Shown: positions 51,543-61,486, counted from the stretch's first letter. The stretch: DNA of 64,000 nucleotides from Parapedobacter sp051400755 (GCF_051400755.1 NZ_JBLFFL010000001.1:248001-312000), one strand, 5' to 3'. The notes: generated by a model not told the origin, from the sequence alone. Numbers and translations are program-made.

Positions 51543-53462
51543 ATGGATTTACAAATCAAATCATTTGACGAGTATCAGCAGGTTTATCAGCACAGTATCG
51601 ACAAGCCCGAGGAATTTTGGGCTGGAATAGCCGAACATTTCTATTGGCGGCGCAAATGGAATAAGGTGCTGGACTGGAACTTCAGAGAACCCGAAATCAA
51701 ATGGTTTGACGGCGCAAGGCTCAACATTACTGAAAACTGCCTCGACCGCCATATCTATACGTTGGGAGATAAGCCCGCCATCATATGGGAGCCCAACGAC
51801 CCTAACGAGGCGCATCGCGTGCTCACGTATAAACAATTGCTGGACAAAGTAGAGCAGTTTTCCAATGTGCTCAAAAACAACGGTGTCCGCAAGGGCGACC
51901 GGGTCTGTATTTACCTACCCATGGTGCCCGAGCTGGTCATCGCGGTGCTTGCCTGTGCCCGTATCGGGGCCGTCCATTCCGTCGTGTTCGGTGGCTTTTC
52001 GGCCCAATCCATTGCGGACCGTATCAACGATGCGGACTGCCGCTTGGTCATTACATCGGACGGCGGATACCGCGGCACCAAGCATATTGAACTGAAGAGC
52101 ATCGTAGACGATGCATTGGTGCAGTGCCCATCCGTTGAACGCGTCGTCGTGCTCACCCGTACCCGCACACCGGTATCGATGATCAAAGGCCGCGATGTGT
52201 GGTGGGAAGATGAGATCAAGAAAGTGGAAACCCAGGGCAACCCATCCTGCCCTGCCGAAGAGATGGACGCCGAAGACATGCTGTTCATTCTGTACACGTC
52301 TGGCTCCACGGGCAAACCCAAGGGGGTCGTCCATACCTGCGGCGGCTACATGGTGTATACCGGATACACCTTTTCCAATGCCTTCCAATACCAGCCTGGC
52401 GAGGTCTACTTTTGCACCGCTGATATCGGCTGGATCACGGGGCATTCGTATATTGTCTACGGACCGCTATCGCAGGGTGCCACATCGTTGATGTTTGAAG
52501 GGGTGCCTAATTGGCCCGATGCCGGCCGCTTATGGGACATTGTCGATAAGCACAAGGTCAATATTGTATATACCGCCCCCACGGCCATCCGTTCATTGAT
52601 GGCTGCGGGCGACGAATACGTAGAAGGCAAAGACCTGAGCAGCATCACGAAGCTGGGATCGGTCGGTGAGCCCATCAACGAAGAAGCCTGGCATTGGTTT
52701 GATGAGAAAATAGGTCACGGAAAAGCGCCCATCGTTGACACCTGGTGGCAAACCGAAACCGGCGGCTTCCTTATTTCGCCTATTGCCGGCGTGACACCCA
52801 CCGTACCGGGATATGCCATGTTGCCCCTTCCGGGCGTGCAACCTATTTTGGTGGATGAAAACGGCAAGGAAATCCAAGGGAATGACGTCAGCGGCAACCT
52901 GTGCATCAAATTCCCGTGGCCGGGGATGCTTCGCACGACGTATGGCGACCATGAGCGCTGCCGCCAAACGTATTTTTCGGCTTATGAAAACCTGTATTTC
53001 ACCGGAGATGGTTGCCTGCGCGACAAAAATGGCTATTACCGGATCACCGGGCGCGTGGATGATGTATTAAACGTTTCCGGTCACCGTATCGGCACCGCCG
53101 AGGTAGAAAATGCCATCAACATGCATAGCGATGTAGTAGAGTCGGCCGTGGTCGGCTATCCACATGCCGTCAAAGGCCAGGGCATATACGCCTTCGTCAT
53201 TGCCAGCCAGCACCATACCGATGAAGAACTTACCCGATTGGATATCAACAAAACCGTGAGCCGCATCATCGGTGCCATCGCCAAGCCGGACAAGATCCAG
53301 TTTGTGAGCGGACTGCCGAAAACCCGCTCGGGCAAAATCATGCGCCGCATCCTGCGGAAAATCGCCGAAGGTGACACCGCTAACCTGGGGGATACCACGA
53401 CGCTGCTGGATCCGGGAGTGGTGGAAGAAATCAAAGCCGGGGCAGAGAAGATGCGGGGATAA
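51543..53462 (+). CDS. acs: Acetyl-CoA synthetase
   Basis: Activates acetate with ATP and CoA via acetyl-AMP. 639 residues, full length. The AMP-binding signature is YTSGSTGKPKGVVHT, followed by the acetate-pocket segment VDTWWQTETGGFLISPIAGV, the hinge GRVDDVLNVSGHRIGTAEVE, and the C-terminal catalytic and acetylation-site lysine in KTRSGKIMRRILRKIA. Regulation by acetylation of that lysine is known in the family. Monocistronic; a complex inverted-repeat region follows. Confidence 0.96.
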   Translation: MDLQIKSFDEYQQVYQHSIDKPEEFWAGIAEHFYWRRKWNKVLDWNFREPEIKWFDGARLNITENCLDRHIYTLGDKPAIIWEPNDPNEAHRVLTYKQLLDKVEQFSNVLKNNGVRKGDRVCIYLPMVPELVIAVLACARIGAVHSVVFGGFSAQSIADRINDADCRLVITSDGGYRGTKHIELKSIVDDALVQCPSVERVVVLTRTRTPVSMIKGRDVWWEDEIKKVETQGNPSCPAEEMDAEDMLFILYTSGSTGKPKGVVHTCGGYMVYTGYTFSNAFQYQPGEVYFCTADIGWITGHSYIVYGPLSQGATSLMFEGVPNWPDAGRLWDIVDKHKVNIVYTAPTAIRSLMAAGDEYVEGKDLSSITKLGSVGEPINEEAWHWFDEKIGHGKAPIVDTWWQTETGGFLISPIAGVTPTVPGYAMLPLPGVQPILVDENGKEIQGNDVSGNLCIKFPWPGMLRTTYGDHERCRQTYFSAYENLYFTGDGCLRDKNGYYRITGRVDDVLNVSGHRIGTAEVENAINMHSDVVESAVVGYPHAVKGQGIYAFVIASQHHTDEELTRLDINKTVSRIIGAIAKPDKIQFVSGLPKTRSGKIMRRILRKIAEGDTANLGDTTTLLDPGVVEEIKAGAEKMRG

Positions 53463-53468
53463 GCATGA

Positions 53469-53561
53469 GCCGATAAAAACTCCACCAAGGTCAGAATACT
53501 GTCTGCTGCTACAGTACACCGACCAAGGTGGGGTGATCGTAGGACGCTAGAAAATCGGCTT
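53469..53561. repeat. Nested palindrome between acs and the S10 peptidase gene
   Basis: Three nested inverted repeats share one centre: AGCCGAT/ATCGGCT (53469-53475 and 53555-53561), CCACCAAGGTC/GACCAAGGTGG (53483-53493 and 53522-53532, with an AA/AA mismatch), and ACTGT/ACAGT around CTGCTGCT. It separates convergent genes and may terminate both, though no T-run follows. Confidence 0.55.
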
Positions 53562-55054
53562 CATGGCGCTATTGTATATTTAGCGGGTACCCCTTCGCCG
53601 GGCAAGGTTTTAGCAATAAACGTCCGCAAGTCTTCGTTGGCAGTCTCTAAGTCCTGTTTTCTCAGATACATCATATGGCCGCTGCGATACCCCATGAAAT
53701 CGGTCCGGTCCAGCAATTTGCCCGAGGGATCCATTTGCCACAAGTTGTATTTTGCATTGAAATAATCGCATGCGCCGTCATAGTACCCCGATTGCACCAA
53801 GACATGCAGGTACGGATTCTGTGCCATGGCTTGGCGAAGGTTCAACCCGGTATTGTCATCACTCCTATCCCACGGATGTACGGGTCCGAACAAGTTGTAT
53901 TTGACGTCCGTTTGATAGTTCAGTTCATTTTTGAAATAATAATTGATGGCAGGCGTAAACGAATGCAGCCAAGACGTCAATTCCGCAGCATAATCCGGCC
54001 GTTCGCCCCCATCTTTAAAGTCGATGCCTAGATACCGTGAGTCCAGTCGGCCGACGGTATATCCACTATCGCGAAGCAGTTCCTTCCAGAAAAAAGAAGT
54101 CGTGATGTCTAGATTGTGCTGAAGAATCACTGCTTCCGAGAGACCGGAATAATGGGCCATTTTTGCGGCGACCTGACGTTTTTCCTCGTCACTTAAACTT
54201 CCGCCTTTGGCAATGGCTGGCAATAGCTCATTCATCGTGAAGGCTTCCACTTCGGGCAGCATGTCTGTCAAATCCTGTTGCTGTAAATCTGTTGGCAGCG
54301 CGTTGTGAAACCATGCCGTAGCCGCGTAATAAGGCCATCGCAATGCCTTGTCTACCGGACCTCCCCGCTCGAGGCCCAAGTCGGTCGGCGAGACCAGCAC
54401 CACACCGTTTAAATACATCCATTGCGCGTTCTGTAATTCCAGTGCCAATCCAGAAACCCGTGTAGTACCATAGCTTTCGCCAATCAGGTATTTCGGAGAA
54501 GGCCATCGGTTTTCGCGGCCGACGAATGTGTTCAACCACTCAGCAAGATATTTAATATCGGCATTGGTTCCGAAAAACAATGACCTGTCTGCTTTGGGAT
54601 CCAATATGCGGGAGTACCCCGTATTGACAGGGTCTACGTAGACGATGTCGGCCACATCTAAGATAGAATAGGGATTTTCCTTGATTCCGTAGGGTTGAAC
54701 AGGATATCCCTCATCATCGATCTTCAGCAGTCGCGGACCCGTATAGGCGATATGCATCCATACGGACCCTGATCCGGGTCCTCCGTTGAACGAGATAACC
54801 AGTGGCCGCTTATCGCGCTCTTTGATGCCATCCCGTTCATAATAGGTATAGTGGATCGTGGCAATGGGCTCCCCATTTTCATCCCAAACGGGTTGCGTAC
54901 CGGCTTTTGCCGTGTAGGCAAACCGGACCCCCTTAACGGTAACCTCGTGTTTGGTTACAATAGTCGTATCCGCCCATTGTTTTCGCTGGCCGTAGCCAAG
55001 AGTAATCCAACATACCAGCAATATTGCAGATAATATCTTTTTTATATTTTTCAT
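53561..55054 (-). CDS. Exported S10 serine carboxypeptidase (copy 2)
   Basis: 497 residues from MKNIKKILSAILLVCWITLG, a signal peptide. Alpha/beta hydrolase of peptidase family S10: oxyanion segment FNGGPGSGSVWM, nucleophile Ser194 in IGESYGTTR, catalytic Asp in SGYYDGACDY and catalytic His in GYRSGHMMYLR. All catalytic residues present. Removes C-terminal residues, often at acid pH. It lies 10 bases downstream of a paralogous gene and ends the susC-susD-S10-S10 operon. Confidence 0.9.
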   Translation of the reverse strand: MKNIKKILSAILLVCWITLGYGQRKQWADTTIVTKHEVTVKGVRFAYTAKAGTQPVWDENGEPIATIHYTYYERDGIKERDKRPLVISFNGGPGSGSVWMHIAYTGPRLLKIDDEGYPVQPYGIKENPYSILDVADIVYVDPVNTGYSRILDPKADRSLFFGTNADIKYLAEWLNTFVGRENRWPSPKYLIGESYGTTRVSGLALELQNAQWMYLNGVVLVSPTDLGLERGGPVDKALRWPYYAATAWFHNALPTDLQQQDLTDMLPEVEAFTMNELLPAIAKGGSLSDEEKRQVAAKMAHYSGLSEAVILQHNLDITTSFFWKELLRDSGYTVGRLDSRYLGIDFKDGGERPDYAAELTSWLHSFTPAINYYFKNELNYQTDVKYNLFGPVHPWDRSDDNTGLNLRQAMAQNPYLHVLVQSGYYDGACDYFNAKYNLWQMDPSGKLLDRTDFMGYRSGHMMYLRKQDLETANEDLRTFIAKTLPGEGVPAKYTIAP

Positions 55055-55064
55055 ATCGAAGTGA

Positions 55065-56570
55065 TTATGGAGTGACCGAATATTTCGCGGGCACATCTTT
55101 TCCTGGTGTACTTAGTTTGATAAATTCGCGCAAATCTTCGTTGGAAGTGATCAGGTCTTCATACCGCAGATACATCATGTGTCCGCTACGGTATCCCTTC
55201 CAATGCAACCGGTTCTTCAGCTTACCACTGGGGTCCATATTCCATAAATTATATTGGGCGTTGAAGTAATCGCAGGCACCGTCATAGTAGCCGGATTGTA
55301 CCAATACATGCATAAATGGGTTCATGGCCATGGCCTGCCGGAGGTCTTCGCCGGAGGTTTCCGTCTCCTCTCCCTCACGTGGCCAAGGTCTGGTATGGCC
55401 GGCCACATAATACTCCAAATCCGTGTGGTACTTCAGGTAATTGGTATAGTAATAATTATTGGCCGGTGTAAAAATGTGTTGCCAAGTAGTATTCTCGGGT
55501 GCGTAGTCCGGTTGCTCCCCAGCCACCGCGCGGTCGATGCCCAGGTACCTGGAGTCTAAGCGACCCACCGTGTATCCTTCTTTCCGTAGCAACTCCTTCC
55601 AGAAGAAAGGCATCGGCACGGCAAGATTATGGTCTAGAATGACCTGCGCTGAGATACCCATATACGAGGCCATCCGCGCAGCGATGGCAGTCCGTTCTTC
55701 CGCAGGCAGGAACCCTCCCTTGGAAATGGCCGGGATCAGTTCGTTGACGGTATAGGCCTCAACCTCCGGTAACAGCTCGGTCAGGTCCCGTTGTTGCAAG
55801 TCGGCAGGCAATTTCCGATGATACCAGGCAACCGCCGCATAATACGGAAGCTTGTTTGCCGCCGCCACCGACCCATCCCGGGGTATTCCCAGTCCGGTAG
55901 GCGACACCAATACCACGCCGTTGACATACATCCAATGCTTGCTTTGCAACTCCAGGGACAATCCCGAAACCCGCGTGGTGCCATAGCTTTCGCCGACCAG
56001 GTATTTGGGCGAAATCCACCGATTATTCCGGGACACGAAAGTCGTTATCCACTTCGCTAAGTATGCCACATCCGTCTTTACGCCAAAAAATTTCTCTGCC
56101 GGCATGCCGTTTATCGGCCTGGAGTAACCCGTATTTACCGGTTCAATGTAGACGATGTCGGCCACGTCAAGCAAGGAGTGCGGGTTATCTTCAATTCCAT
56201 ATGGCTGGATGGGAAACCCTTCAGCATCTATTTTGATGCGGTGCGGCCCTGTATAGCCCAATCGCATCCAAAGCGCCCCGGCGCCCGGCCCTCCATTGAA
56301 CGAGAAGACCAATGGCCGTGTATCCTGTTCGCTCACATCCGTCCGTTTATAGTAGGTATAGAAAATACCAGCCTGTGCTTTGCCCTGTTCATCCCATACG
56401 GGTTGCATTCCCGTCGTGGCGGTAAACTTGACGGCTTTACCCTTGATGATCACCTCATGTGAGGTTGTGACGGCAGAATCGGGGTTGAATTTTATGTCTT
56501 GCGCATGTGCCGCAGCATGAAGACACAGCAACACTAACAGCAGATGAACTACTTTTCTTTTCATGATCAT
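55065..56570 (-). CDS. Exported S10 serine carboxypeptidase (copy 1)
   Basis: 501 residues with a signal peptide (VVHLLLVLLCLHAAAHAQ). S10 catalytic features are FNGGPGAGALWM, Ser195 in VGESYGTTR, Asp in SGYYDGACDY and His in GYRSGHMMYLR. Paralogous to the next gene throughout its length, so the pair arose by tandem duplication. It starts 17 bases after the SusD stop, indicating that the operon imports and trims peptides. The Met two residues in (56564) is an alternative start. Confidence 0.9.
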   Translation of the reverse strand: MIMKRKVVHLLLVLLCLHAAAHAQDIKFNPDSAVTTSHEVIIKGKAVKFTATTGMQPVWDEQGKAQAGIFYTYYKRTDVSEQDTRPLVFSFNGGPGAGALWMRLGYTGPHRIKIDAEGFPIQPYGIEDNPHSLLDVADIVYIEPVNTGYSRPINGMPAEKFFGVKTDVAYLAKWITTFVSRNNRWISPKYLVGESYGTTRVSGLSLELQSKHWMYVNGVVLVSPTGLGIPRDGSVAAANKLPYYAAVAWYHRKLPADLQQRDLTELLPEVEAYTVNELIPAISKGGFLPAEERTAIAARMASYMGISAQVILDHNLAVPMPFFWKELLRKEGYTVGRLDSRYLGIDRAVAGEQPDYAPENTTWQHIFTPANNYYYTNYLKYHTDLEYYVAGHTRPWPREGEETETSGEDLRQAMAMNPFMHVLVQSGYYDGACDYFNAQYNLWNMDPSGKLKNRLHWKGYRSGHMMYLRYEDLITSNEDLREFIKLSTPGKDVPAKYSVTP

Positions 56571-56586
56571 TTCTTTTTAGGTGTAA

Positions 56587-57972
56587 CTATTGGTAAGCTT
56601 CGTTTTGTTCAACATTGGGGTTCGCGCGGATTTCAACCGATGGGATTGGCAAAACCTGCCTGCCAGCATTGGTGAGTGAATAGCTTGGTTGGCTTCCCGT
56701 GGTCCTTACGATATCGGCAAAAATGCTCAACCCCAGCCCCCGCCTGATCACATCGAACCAGCGCTGCCCCTCGCCAACAAATTCAAGACGGCGCTCTTCC
56801 AATATGGCCGAAATGATCGCGTCTTTTCCATCCGCGTCACTCGGTTGCAGCCCCGCCCGCGCCCTCACCGCGTTCAAATCGGCCAATGCCTCATCAAACC
56901 GGTTAAGTTCAGCATAGGCTTCGGCCCTTATCAGGTACTGTTCAGCCAGGCGAAGCAGCTGGAAGTTGTCGCCCTCCTGCGGGTCGTCCCATTTAGTGGG
57001 ATAGTAGGTGGGTCTCGTAGGACTTTGAGCGATCAACTGTGCACGCAAATCATCCGGATCATCGGTGATGGCCTCGTAGGTAGACTGATGGAGCGCAGTC
57101 CCGCCGCGGGCACTCAAATTTGAGGGGTAATACCAGTTGCGTAAGCCATTGGCGTCTGCATTATTAAACTGCACTTCAAACAAGCACTCTTCCGTGTTCT
57201 TATTCCTAAAAATCGACATAAACGGCACGTTCAACGGCTTACCTGCGATCGCTTCCGTTGCATATTGCGCTGCCAAATCCCACTGTTGGTTGTATAAATA
57301 ACACCTCGCCAGCAGGGCACGCGCAGCCGGTTTAGTGGCCTTTACTTTGGTGAGCACGGCCGAACTCCGGCTTTCCGGGAGCAACTGCAATGCTTGAAGC
57401 AAGTCTGATTCTGCTTGCGAATAGGTTTCGGCCAAGGTATTTCTTGGGAGCACATCGCTATCGGAGATACCCGAAGAAGGCGTGAGCACAATGACAGCAC
57501 CAAGTGCTCCATATACCTGCGGATAACCTCCAAAAAGTCGCGCGAGATCAAAATAAGCTAGTCCCCGAATCCAATATGCCTGCCCGACCATGTCGTCTTT
57601 TGTGGATTGATCGATGTCCATTTCGGGCACATATGCGATGATATTATTCGCGATATCGATGCATCGGTAATAGGAGGTATAGAGGTCTTCCACCTCCGAA
57701 TTGTCTACGCTCCAATTGAACTCATCTGCCGCGATCAGCGCATCCCAGGTATCGATCTGCTGCGACATGTCGGATGCCACGTCAGAGATGACCTGCACGC
57801 GCCACATATAGGGGGTCTGCAGATTATTATACATCCCGTTTACTGCTCCTTCCGCGCTATTGAGGTTTGAAAATGCCTGGTTGCTGGTAATTTGGGACAC
57901 AGGCTCCAAATCGAGCAGGTTACATCCCGCTAGTGTGAGCAAACCAAAAAATATTACTGCTTTCAATTTCAT
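56587..57972 (-). CDS. SusD/RagB-family nutrient-binding lipoprotein
   Basis: 461 residues. Lipoprotein signal with Cys17 (FFGLLTLAGC|NLLDLEP), a typical SusD opening. The SusD-like N-terminal domain contains SQITSNQAFSNLNSAEGAVN and the RagB/SusD helical repeats include YWIRGLAYFDLARLFG and AARALLARCYLYNQQWDLAA. The C-terminal part has LLRLAEQYLIRAEAYAELNR, ILEERRLEFVGEGQRWFDVI and the final QNEAYQ. It caps the SusC transporter on the cell surface and binds the substrate. Twelve bases downstream of susC. Confidence 0.92.
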   Translation of the reverse strand: MKLKAVIFFGLLTLAGCNLLDLEPVSQITSNQAFSNLNSAEGAVNGMYNNLQTPYMWRVQVISDVASDMSQQIDTWDALIAADEFNWSVDNSEVEDLYTSYYRCIDIANNIIAYVPEMDIDQSTKDDMVGQAYWIRGLAYFDLARLFGGYPQVYGALGAVIVLTPSSGISDSDVLPRNTLAETYSQAESDLLQALQLLPESRSSAVLTKVKATKPAARALLARCYLYNQQWDLAAQYATEAIAGKPLNVPFMSIFRNKNTEECLFEVQFNNADANGLRNWYYPSNLSARGGTALHQSTYEAITDDPDDLRAQLIAQSPTRPTYYPTKWDDPQEGDNFQLLRLAEQYLIRAEAYAELNRFDEALADLNAVRARAGLQPSDADGKDAIISAILEERRLEFVGEGQRWFDVIRRGLGLSIFADIVRTTGSQPSYSLTNAGRQVLPIPSVEIRANPNVEQNEAYQ

Positions 57973-57984
57973 GTCCTGTAAATT

Positions 57985-60900
57985 TTAAAATGTCAGATTT
58001 ATTCCACCTGTCCACAATCTCGGCTGCGGCATTACGCCCTGGTCGACGCCTTGTACCGTTTCCGATGGGCTAACGGATACTTCGGGATCCAGCCCGCTGT
58101 ATTTCGTGAACGTCAACACATTTTGTCCAGACACATACAACCTCAACTGGCTTGCACCCAGTTTTTTCACCACGCTGCTCGGCAGCGAATACCCCAGACT
58201 TATATTCTTGAGGCGTAGGTAAGACGCATCTTCGATATGCCGGGACGGACGATAATTGATGTTATAGTTGATGTTTGCCATCCTGGGTATATCGGTGGCA
58301 TCCCCTGGTTGCTGCCACCTATCCAGCTGCTGCGCGCTGTAGCCGGTGGTGCGTTCACCCCCATGTTCGAAGAAATAACGATTATAGTTGAACACGTAAT
58401 TGCCATAGCTGAACTGGAAGAATGCCGATAGGTCAAAATCCCGGTATCGAAACGTATTGGTCAACCCGCCTTGAAAGTCCGGCCAGGCGTTTTTATCGGA
58501 TATGAACCGGTCTCTGTTTACATTAAACTCGCCATCCTCGCCCGTGCGCCAGATAATGTTCCCCGTTTGCGGATCCACGCCCAGTTGCTCATGCACATAG
58601 AATGAATACAGCGGATAACCTTCTTCCAGCCGGATATATTCTCGCGAAAACTGGTTAAACGGCGAGGCAAGCTTCTTGATCAGATTGCTATTTTTCGAAA
58701 TGTTCAATCCGATGTCCCAACTAAACAGCTCGCTGTTGATCGCATTGGCGTTGATACCCAATTCAACGCCTTTATTTTCCATTTGACCATAATTTTGCAA
58801 CATCACGCTATAGCCCGTAGAGCGCGGTACCGGCACTTCCAGCAAAAGATCCCTCGTCTGTTTGTTATAATAGTCCAACGATACGCTAAGTCTGTTTTTG
58901 AAGAAGCCGAGGTCGACACCTGCATTGAACTGGGCCGTCGTCTCCCATTTCAGATCGGGGTTTTCGAGCTGCACCGGATTAAAACCAGCGAGATCACCAT
59001 AGGAAGCCGCTCCACCCTCGCCGGGTGTGGCACCGCCACCGCCGCGATAGCCGCCACGCTGCCCGCCCCACAGCCCCAAAGAGGCATAATTCCCGATCCC
59101 GCTCTGGTTGCCGGTAACCCCGTAACTTACGCGCCATTTCCACATCGACACTGCTGATACATTCCGCATAAACGGTTCATCCGACATCACCCACCCTACG
59201 GATGCGGAAGGAAATAGCCCCCAGCGATTATTAGCCCCGAAGCGTGATGACCCATCGTACCGCAGATTGAGACTGAGTAGATATCGCTGCTCAAAATCAT
59301 AATTTACCCTTCCAAACACCGATGCAATCGCCCATTCGCTTTCGTCGCCACTGGAATTTTTCGTTGCAGCGGATGATATCTTCCGGAAGCTATCGCTCGG
59401 GAATCCCTGTCCCGTTGCGGTTACAAACGTATTGTTGTTCTTCTGAAATGTCGTACCCGCCAAAAAGTCCAGATGATGCACCGTATTCAGGTCTACCTGA
59501 TATGTCAACAGGTTTTCATTGATCCAATTCAGGTCGTTCACCACACTGCTTGTCGCTTCACCGCCTACACCTGCTCCAGCCACCATCTTCGTATTGGAGT
59601 AGTTATCTTCGCTAATGTAGTTGTTGTCCAAGCTCCAGGTCGTCCGGAATACCAGTCCATCGATAATGGTCCAATCGGCGAAGAAATTACCGATGATCCG
59701 GTTGGTATTCATTAGGTAGTCGGTCTCATTTACGATGGCCAATGGGCTCTCCCACACCGGTCGATTGTACGACCCGTCATCATTGTATGCCGGGATATTA
59801 CTCGGGTAGAAAAACGAATTCGCCAAGGCAGAATTGATGTTATTGCCATTTTGTATGCGGTTGCGCCGGCTATTGGAATAAAAAATACTCGTTCCGAACT
59901 TCAAGTCGTCTGATGCAGAAAAATCAATGTTGCTCCGGAATGACTTCCGATTAAACATGACCGGCTTCATAATACCCTCTTGGTCGAAATGATTAGCAGA
60001 CACCATATAACGGATCCGATCATTGCCTCCGGCAATAGATGCATCAATATTATACACCGTACCCACTTGCATAATCGGGTCCATCCAATTGGTATTGATG
60101 GTATTGGCGGGATCGGCATAGGGAGGTGCAAATGCCGCGCCCGAAGGGCTCAGTGCACCCAAGCTTCCATACCGATCGATCCAGTTGTTCGCTGCCGCCT
60201 CATTTTGCAGCAATTCGAATGTCGGTCCGTCCACACGCAGCTCGTTCGGATCCTTCCACGCCTTAGACGTTCCCGCATAGGTAGCAATGGATATGGTTGG
60301 TTTGCCCGATTTCCCGCGTTTGGTGGTAATCAAGACGACACCGTTGGCGGCCCTGGCTCCGTAGATCGCCGTGGCTGCGGCGTCCTTCAGCACTTCCATC
60401 GACTCGATATCGGAAGGATTCAGATCGGCCAGCGGGTTGGTTGCCTGCCCGAATGTCGTTCTCGCCAAATTTTGCGATACAATGGGTACCCCATCGATGA
60501 CATACAAGGGTTCTGAACTCGCGTTGATAGACGTGCTGCCCCTTACGCGGACAACAATACCTGCCCCCGGCTCGCCGGATGCGGAGGTCACCTGTACCCC
60601 TGGAGCCCTACCTTGCAGCATTTGATCGGGACTCGGCATGGGCAGATCTTTTAGCGTCTCCCCGTCCACGCGCGTGATCGCACTGGTGATGGTCCTGCGG
60701 CTTTGCTCGCCATAGCCCACGACGACCACTTCATCCAATTGAGAGGCATCCTCTTCCAGCTGGATATCATAAGGTCCCTGACCGGTCGTCACTACCTCTT
60801 TGGTTAGATACCCTACATACGACACCTGTATCACCGATCCTTTAATCACAGCGAGCTTGAAAGCTCCAGAACCATCCGTTTTGGTGCCTCGGTTGGGTTG

Positions 60901-61395
60901 GTCTTTTACGACAATGGTAGCCCCGCTCAAATTTATTCCAGCCGCGTCCTTGACAGTGCCTGTGATGGTCATTTCCTCCTGAATGGGGACGGTGTGCTGC
61001 TGCAAAGCGGGAACAAGCGCTGACTTCGGTAAAGAGACGATTACCGTTTCGGAAATGATCTTGTAGCGCATACCCTGTTTGTGGATGACTCGATCCAACA
61101 CCTCCAATATTTCGGCATCCTTCACCGAAATACTGACTAAATCTGCTAGTTGGACAACCTCATCACTGTACAGGAAACGATAGTTCGTTTGCTTGGTTAT
61201 TTCGCGAAAAACATATTCGAGATCTGCATTCTTCAACGAAAGCGTTACTTTCTGGGCTCGCCCTTCAGCATAAGCCCCCGCTACAAATGCAATCAGCAAA
61301 TAAAATGTAATCTTCACGGCAAGCAGGAGTTTAGTGGTCGAGGCACGCCAATGTCCGTTGCTTGGCCTGCCCTTGCCAATTGAAAAGTATTTCAT
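57985..61395 (-). CDS. SusC/RagA TonB-dependent transporter with STN signalling domain
   Basis: 1136 residues. After a signal segment (about residues 22-44), an STN (secretin/TonB short N-terminal) domain covers about 50-115 (VTLSLKNADLEYVFREITKQ). A carboxypeptidase-regulatory-like domain follows (ITGTVKDAAGINLSGATIVV), then the plug (SPDQMLQGRAPGVQVTSASG, YVIDGVPI) and the 22-strand barrel ending WTGGINLTF. The STN domain in a SusC linked to FecR and an ECF sigma factor implies substrate-dependent signalling to the nucleus of regulation at 61543-63341. Forms a pair with SusD. Its start codon overlaps the -7 box of a divergent antisense promoter. Confidence 0.95.
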   Translation of the reverse strand: MKYFSIGKGRPSNGHWRASTTKLLLAVKITFYLLIAFVAGAYAEGRAQKVTLSLKNADLEYVFREITKQTNYRFLYSDEVVQLADLVSISVKDAEILEVLDRVIHKQGMRYKIISETVIVSLPKSALVPALQQHTVPIQEEMTITGTVKDAAGINLSGATIVVKDQPNRGTKTDGSGAFKLAVIKGSVIQVSYVGYLTKEVVTTGQGPYDIQLEEDASQLDEVVVVGYGEQSRRTITSAITRVDGETLKDLPMPSPDQMLQGRAPGVQVTSASGEPGAGIVVRVRGSTSINASSEPLYVIDGVPIVSQNLARTTFGQATNPLADLNPSDIESMEVLKDAAATAIYGARAANGVVLITTKRGKSGKPTISIATYAGTSKAWKDPNELRVDGPTFELLQNEAAANNWIDRYGSLGALSPSGAAFAPPYADPANTINTNWMDPIMQVGTVYNIDASIAGGNDRIRYMVSANHFDQEGIMKPVMFNRKSFRSNIDFSASDDLKFGTSIFYSNSRRNRIQNGNNINSALANSFFYPSNIPAYNDDGSYNRPVWESPLAIVNETDYLMNTNRIIGNFFADWTIIDGLVFRTTWSLDNNYISEDNYSNTKMVAGAGVGGEATSSVVNDLNWINENLLTYQVDLNTVHHLDFLAGTTFQKNNNTFVTATGQGFPSDSFRKISSAATKNSSGDESEWAIASVFGRVNYDFEQRYLLSLNLRYDGSSRFGANNRWGLFPSASVGWVMSDEPFMRNVSAVSMWKWRVSYGVTGNQSGIGNYASLGLWGGQRGGYRGGGGATPGEGGAASYGDLAGFNPVQLENPDLKWETTAQFNAGVDLGFFKNRLSVSLDYYNKQTRDLLLEVPVPRSTGYSVMLQNYGQMENKGVELGINANAINSELFSWDIGLNISKNSNLIKKLASPFNQFSREYIRLEEGYPLYSFYVHEQLGVDPQTGNIIWRTGEDGEFNVNRDRFISDKNAWPDFQGGLTNTFRYRDFDLSAFFQFSYGNYVFNYNRYFFEHGGERTTGYSAQQLDRWQQPGDATDIPRMANINYNINYRPSRHIEDASYLRLKNISLGYSLPSSVVKKLGASQLRLYVSGQNVLTFTKYSGLDPEVSVSPSETVQGVDQGVMPQPRLWTGGINLTF

Positions 61396-61402
61396 ACTTT
61401 TG
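61373..61402 (+). promoter_or_regulatory. Plus-strand promoter at the susC start, antisense
   Basis: TTG (61373-61375), 19-base spacer, TACTTTTG (61395-61402), a full consensus on the strand opposite susC. Its -7 box overlaps the susC start codon. The predicted transcript begins near 61408 and faces the terminator at 61459-61486. Confidence 0.6.
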
Positions 61403-61407
61403 CTTAA

Positions 61408-61486
61408 TTAGGGTTAATTGATAGATTAATTTGACACAGTTTAACTATTAGCCTTCATCGGGAGTGCTGCAACACTCCCGTTTTTT
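61408..61486 (+). ncRNA. Predicted cis-antisense small RNA to the susC leader
   Basis: Bounded by a consensus plus-strand promoter (61373-61402) and a perfect intrinsic terminator (61459-61486), giving an RNA of about 79 nt with no coding frame. It is complementary to the susC mRNA from 13 to about 91 bases upstream of its start codon. Cis-antisense RNAs of this size and position (DonS type) are described for sigma/anti-sigma-controlled Sus-like loci in Bacteroides and repress the susC gene. Expression here is unproven. Confidence 0.5.
61459..61486 (+). terminator. Plus-strand intrinsic terminator in the fecR-susC gap
   Basis: CGGGAGTG (61459-61466) and CACTCCCG (61473-61480) form a perfect 8-base-pair stem with a 6-base loop, followed by six T. 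The T-run is only on the plus side, yet no plus-strand gene lies upstream for 8 kb; it fits the predicted antisense RNA. Confidence 0.8.
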
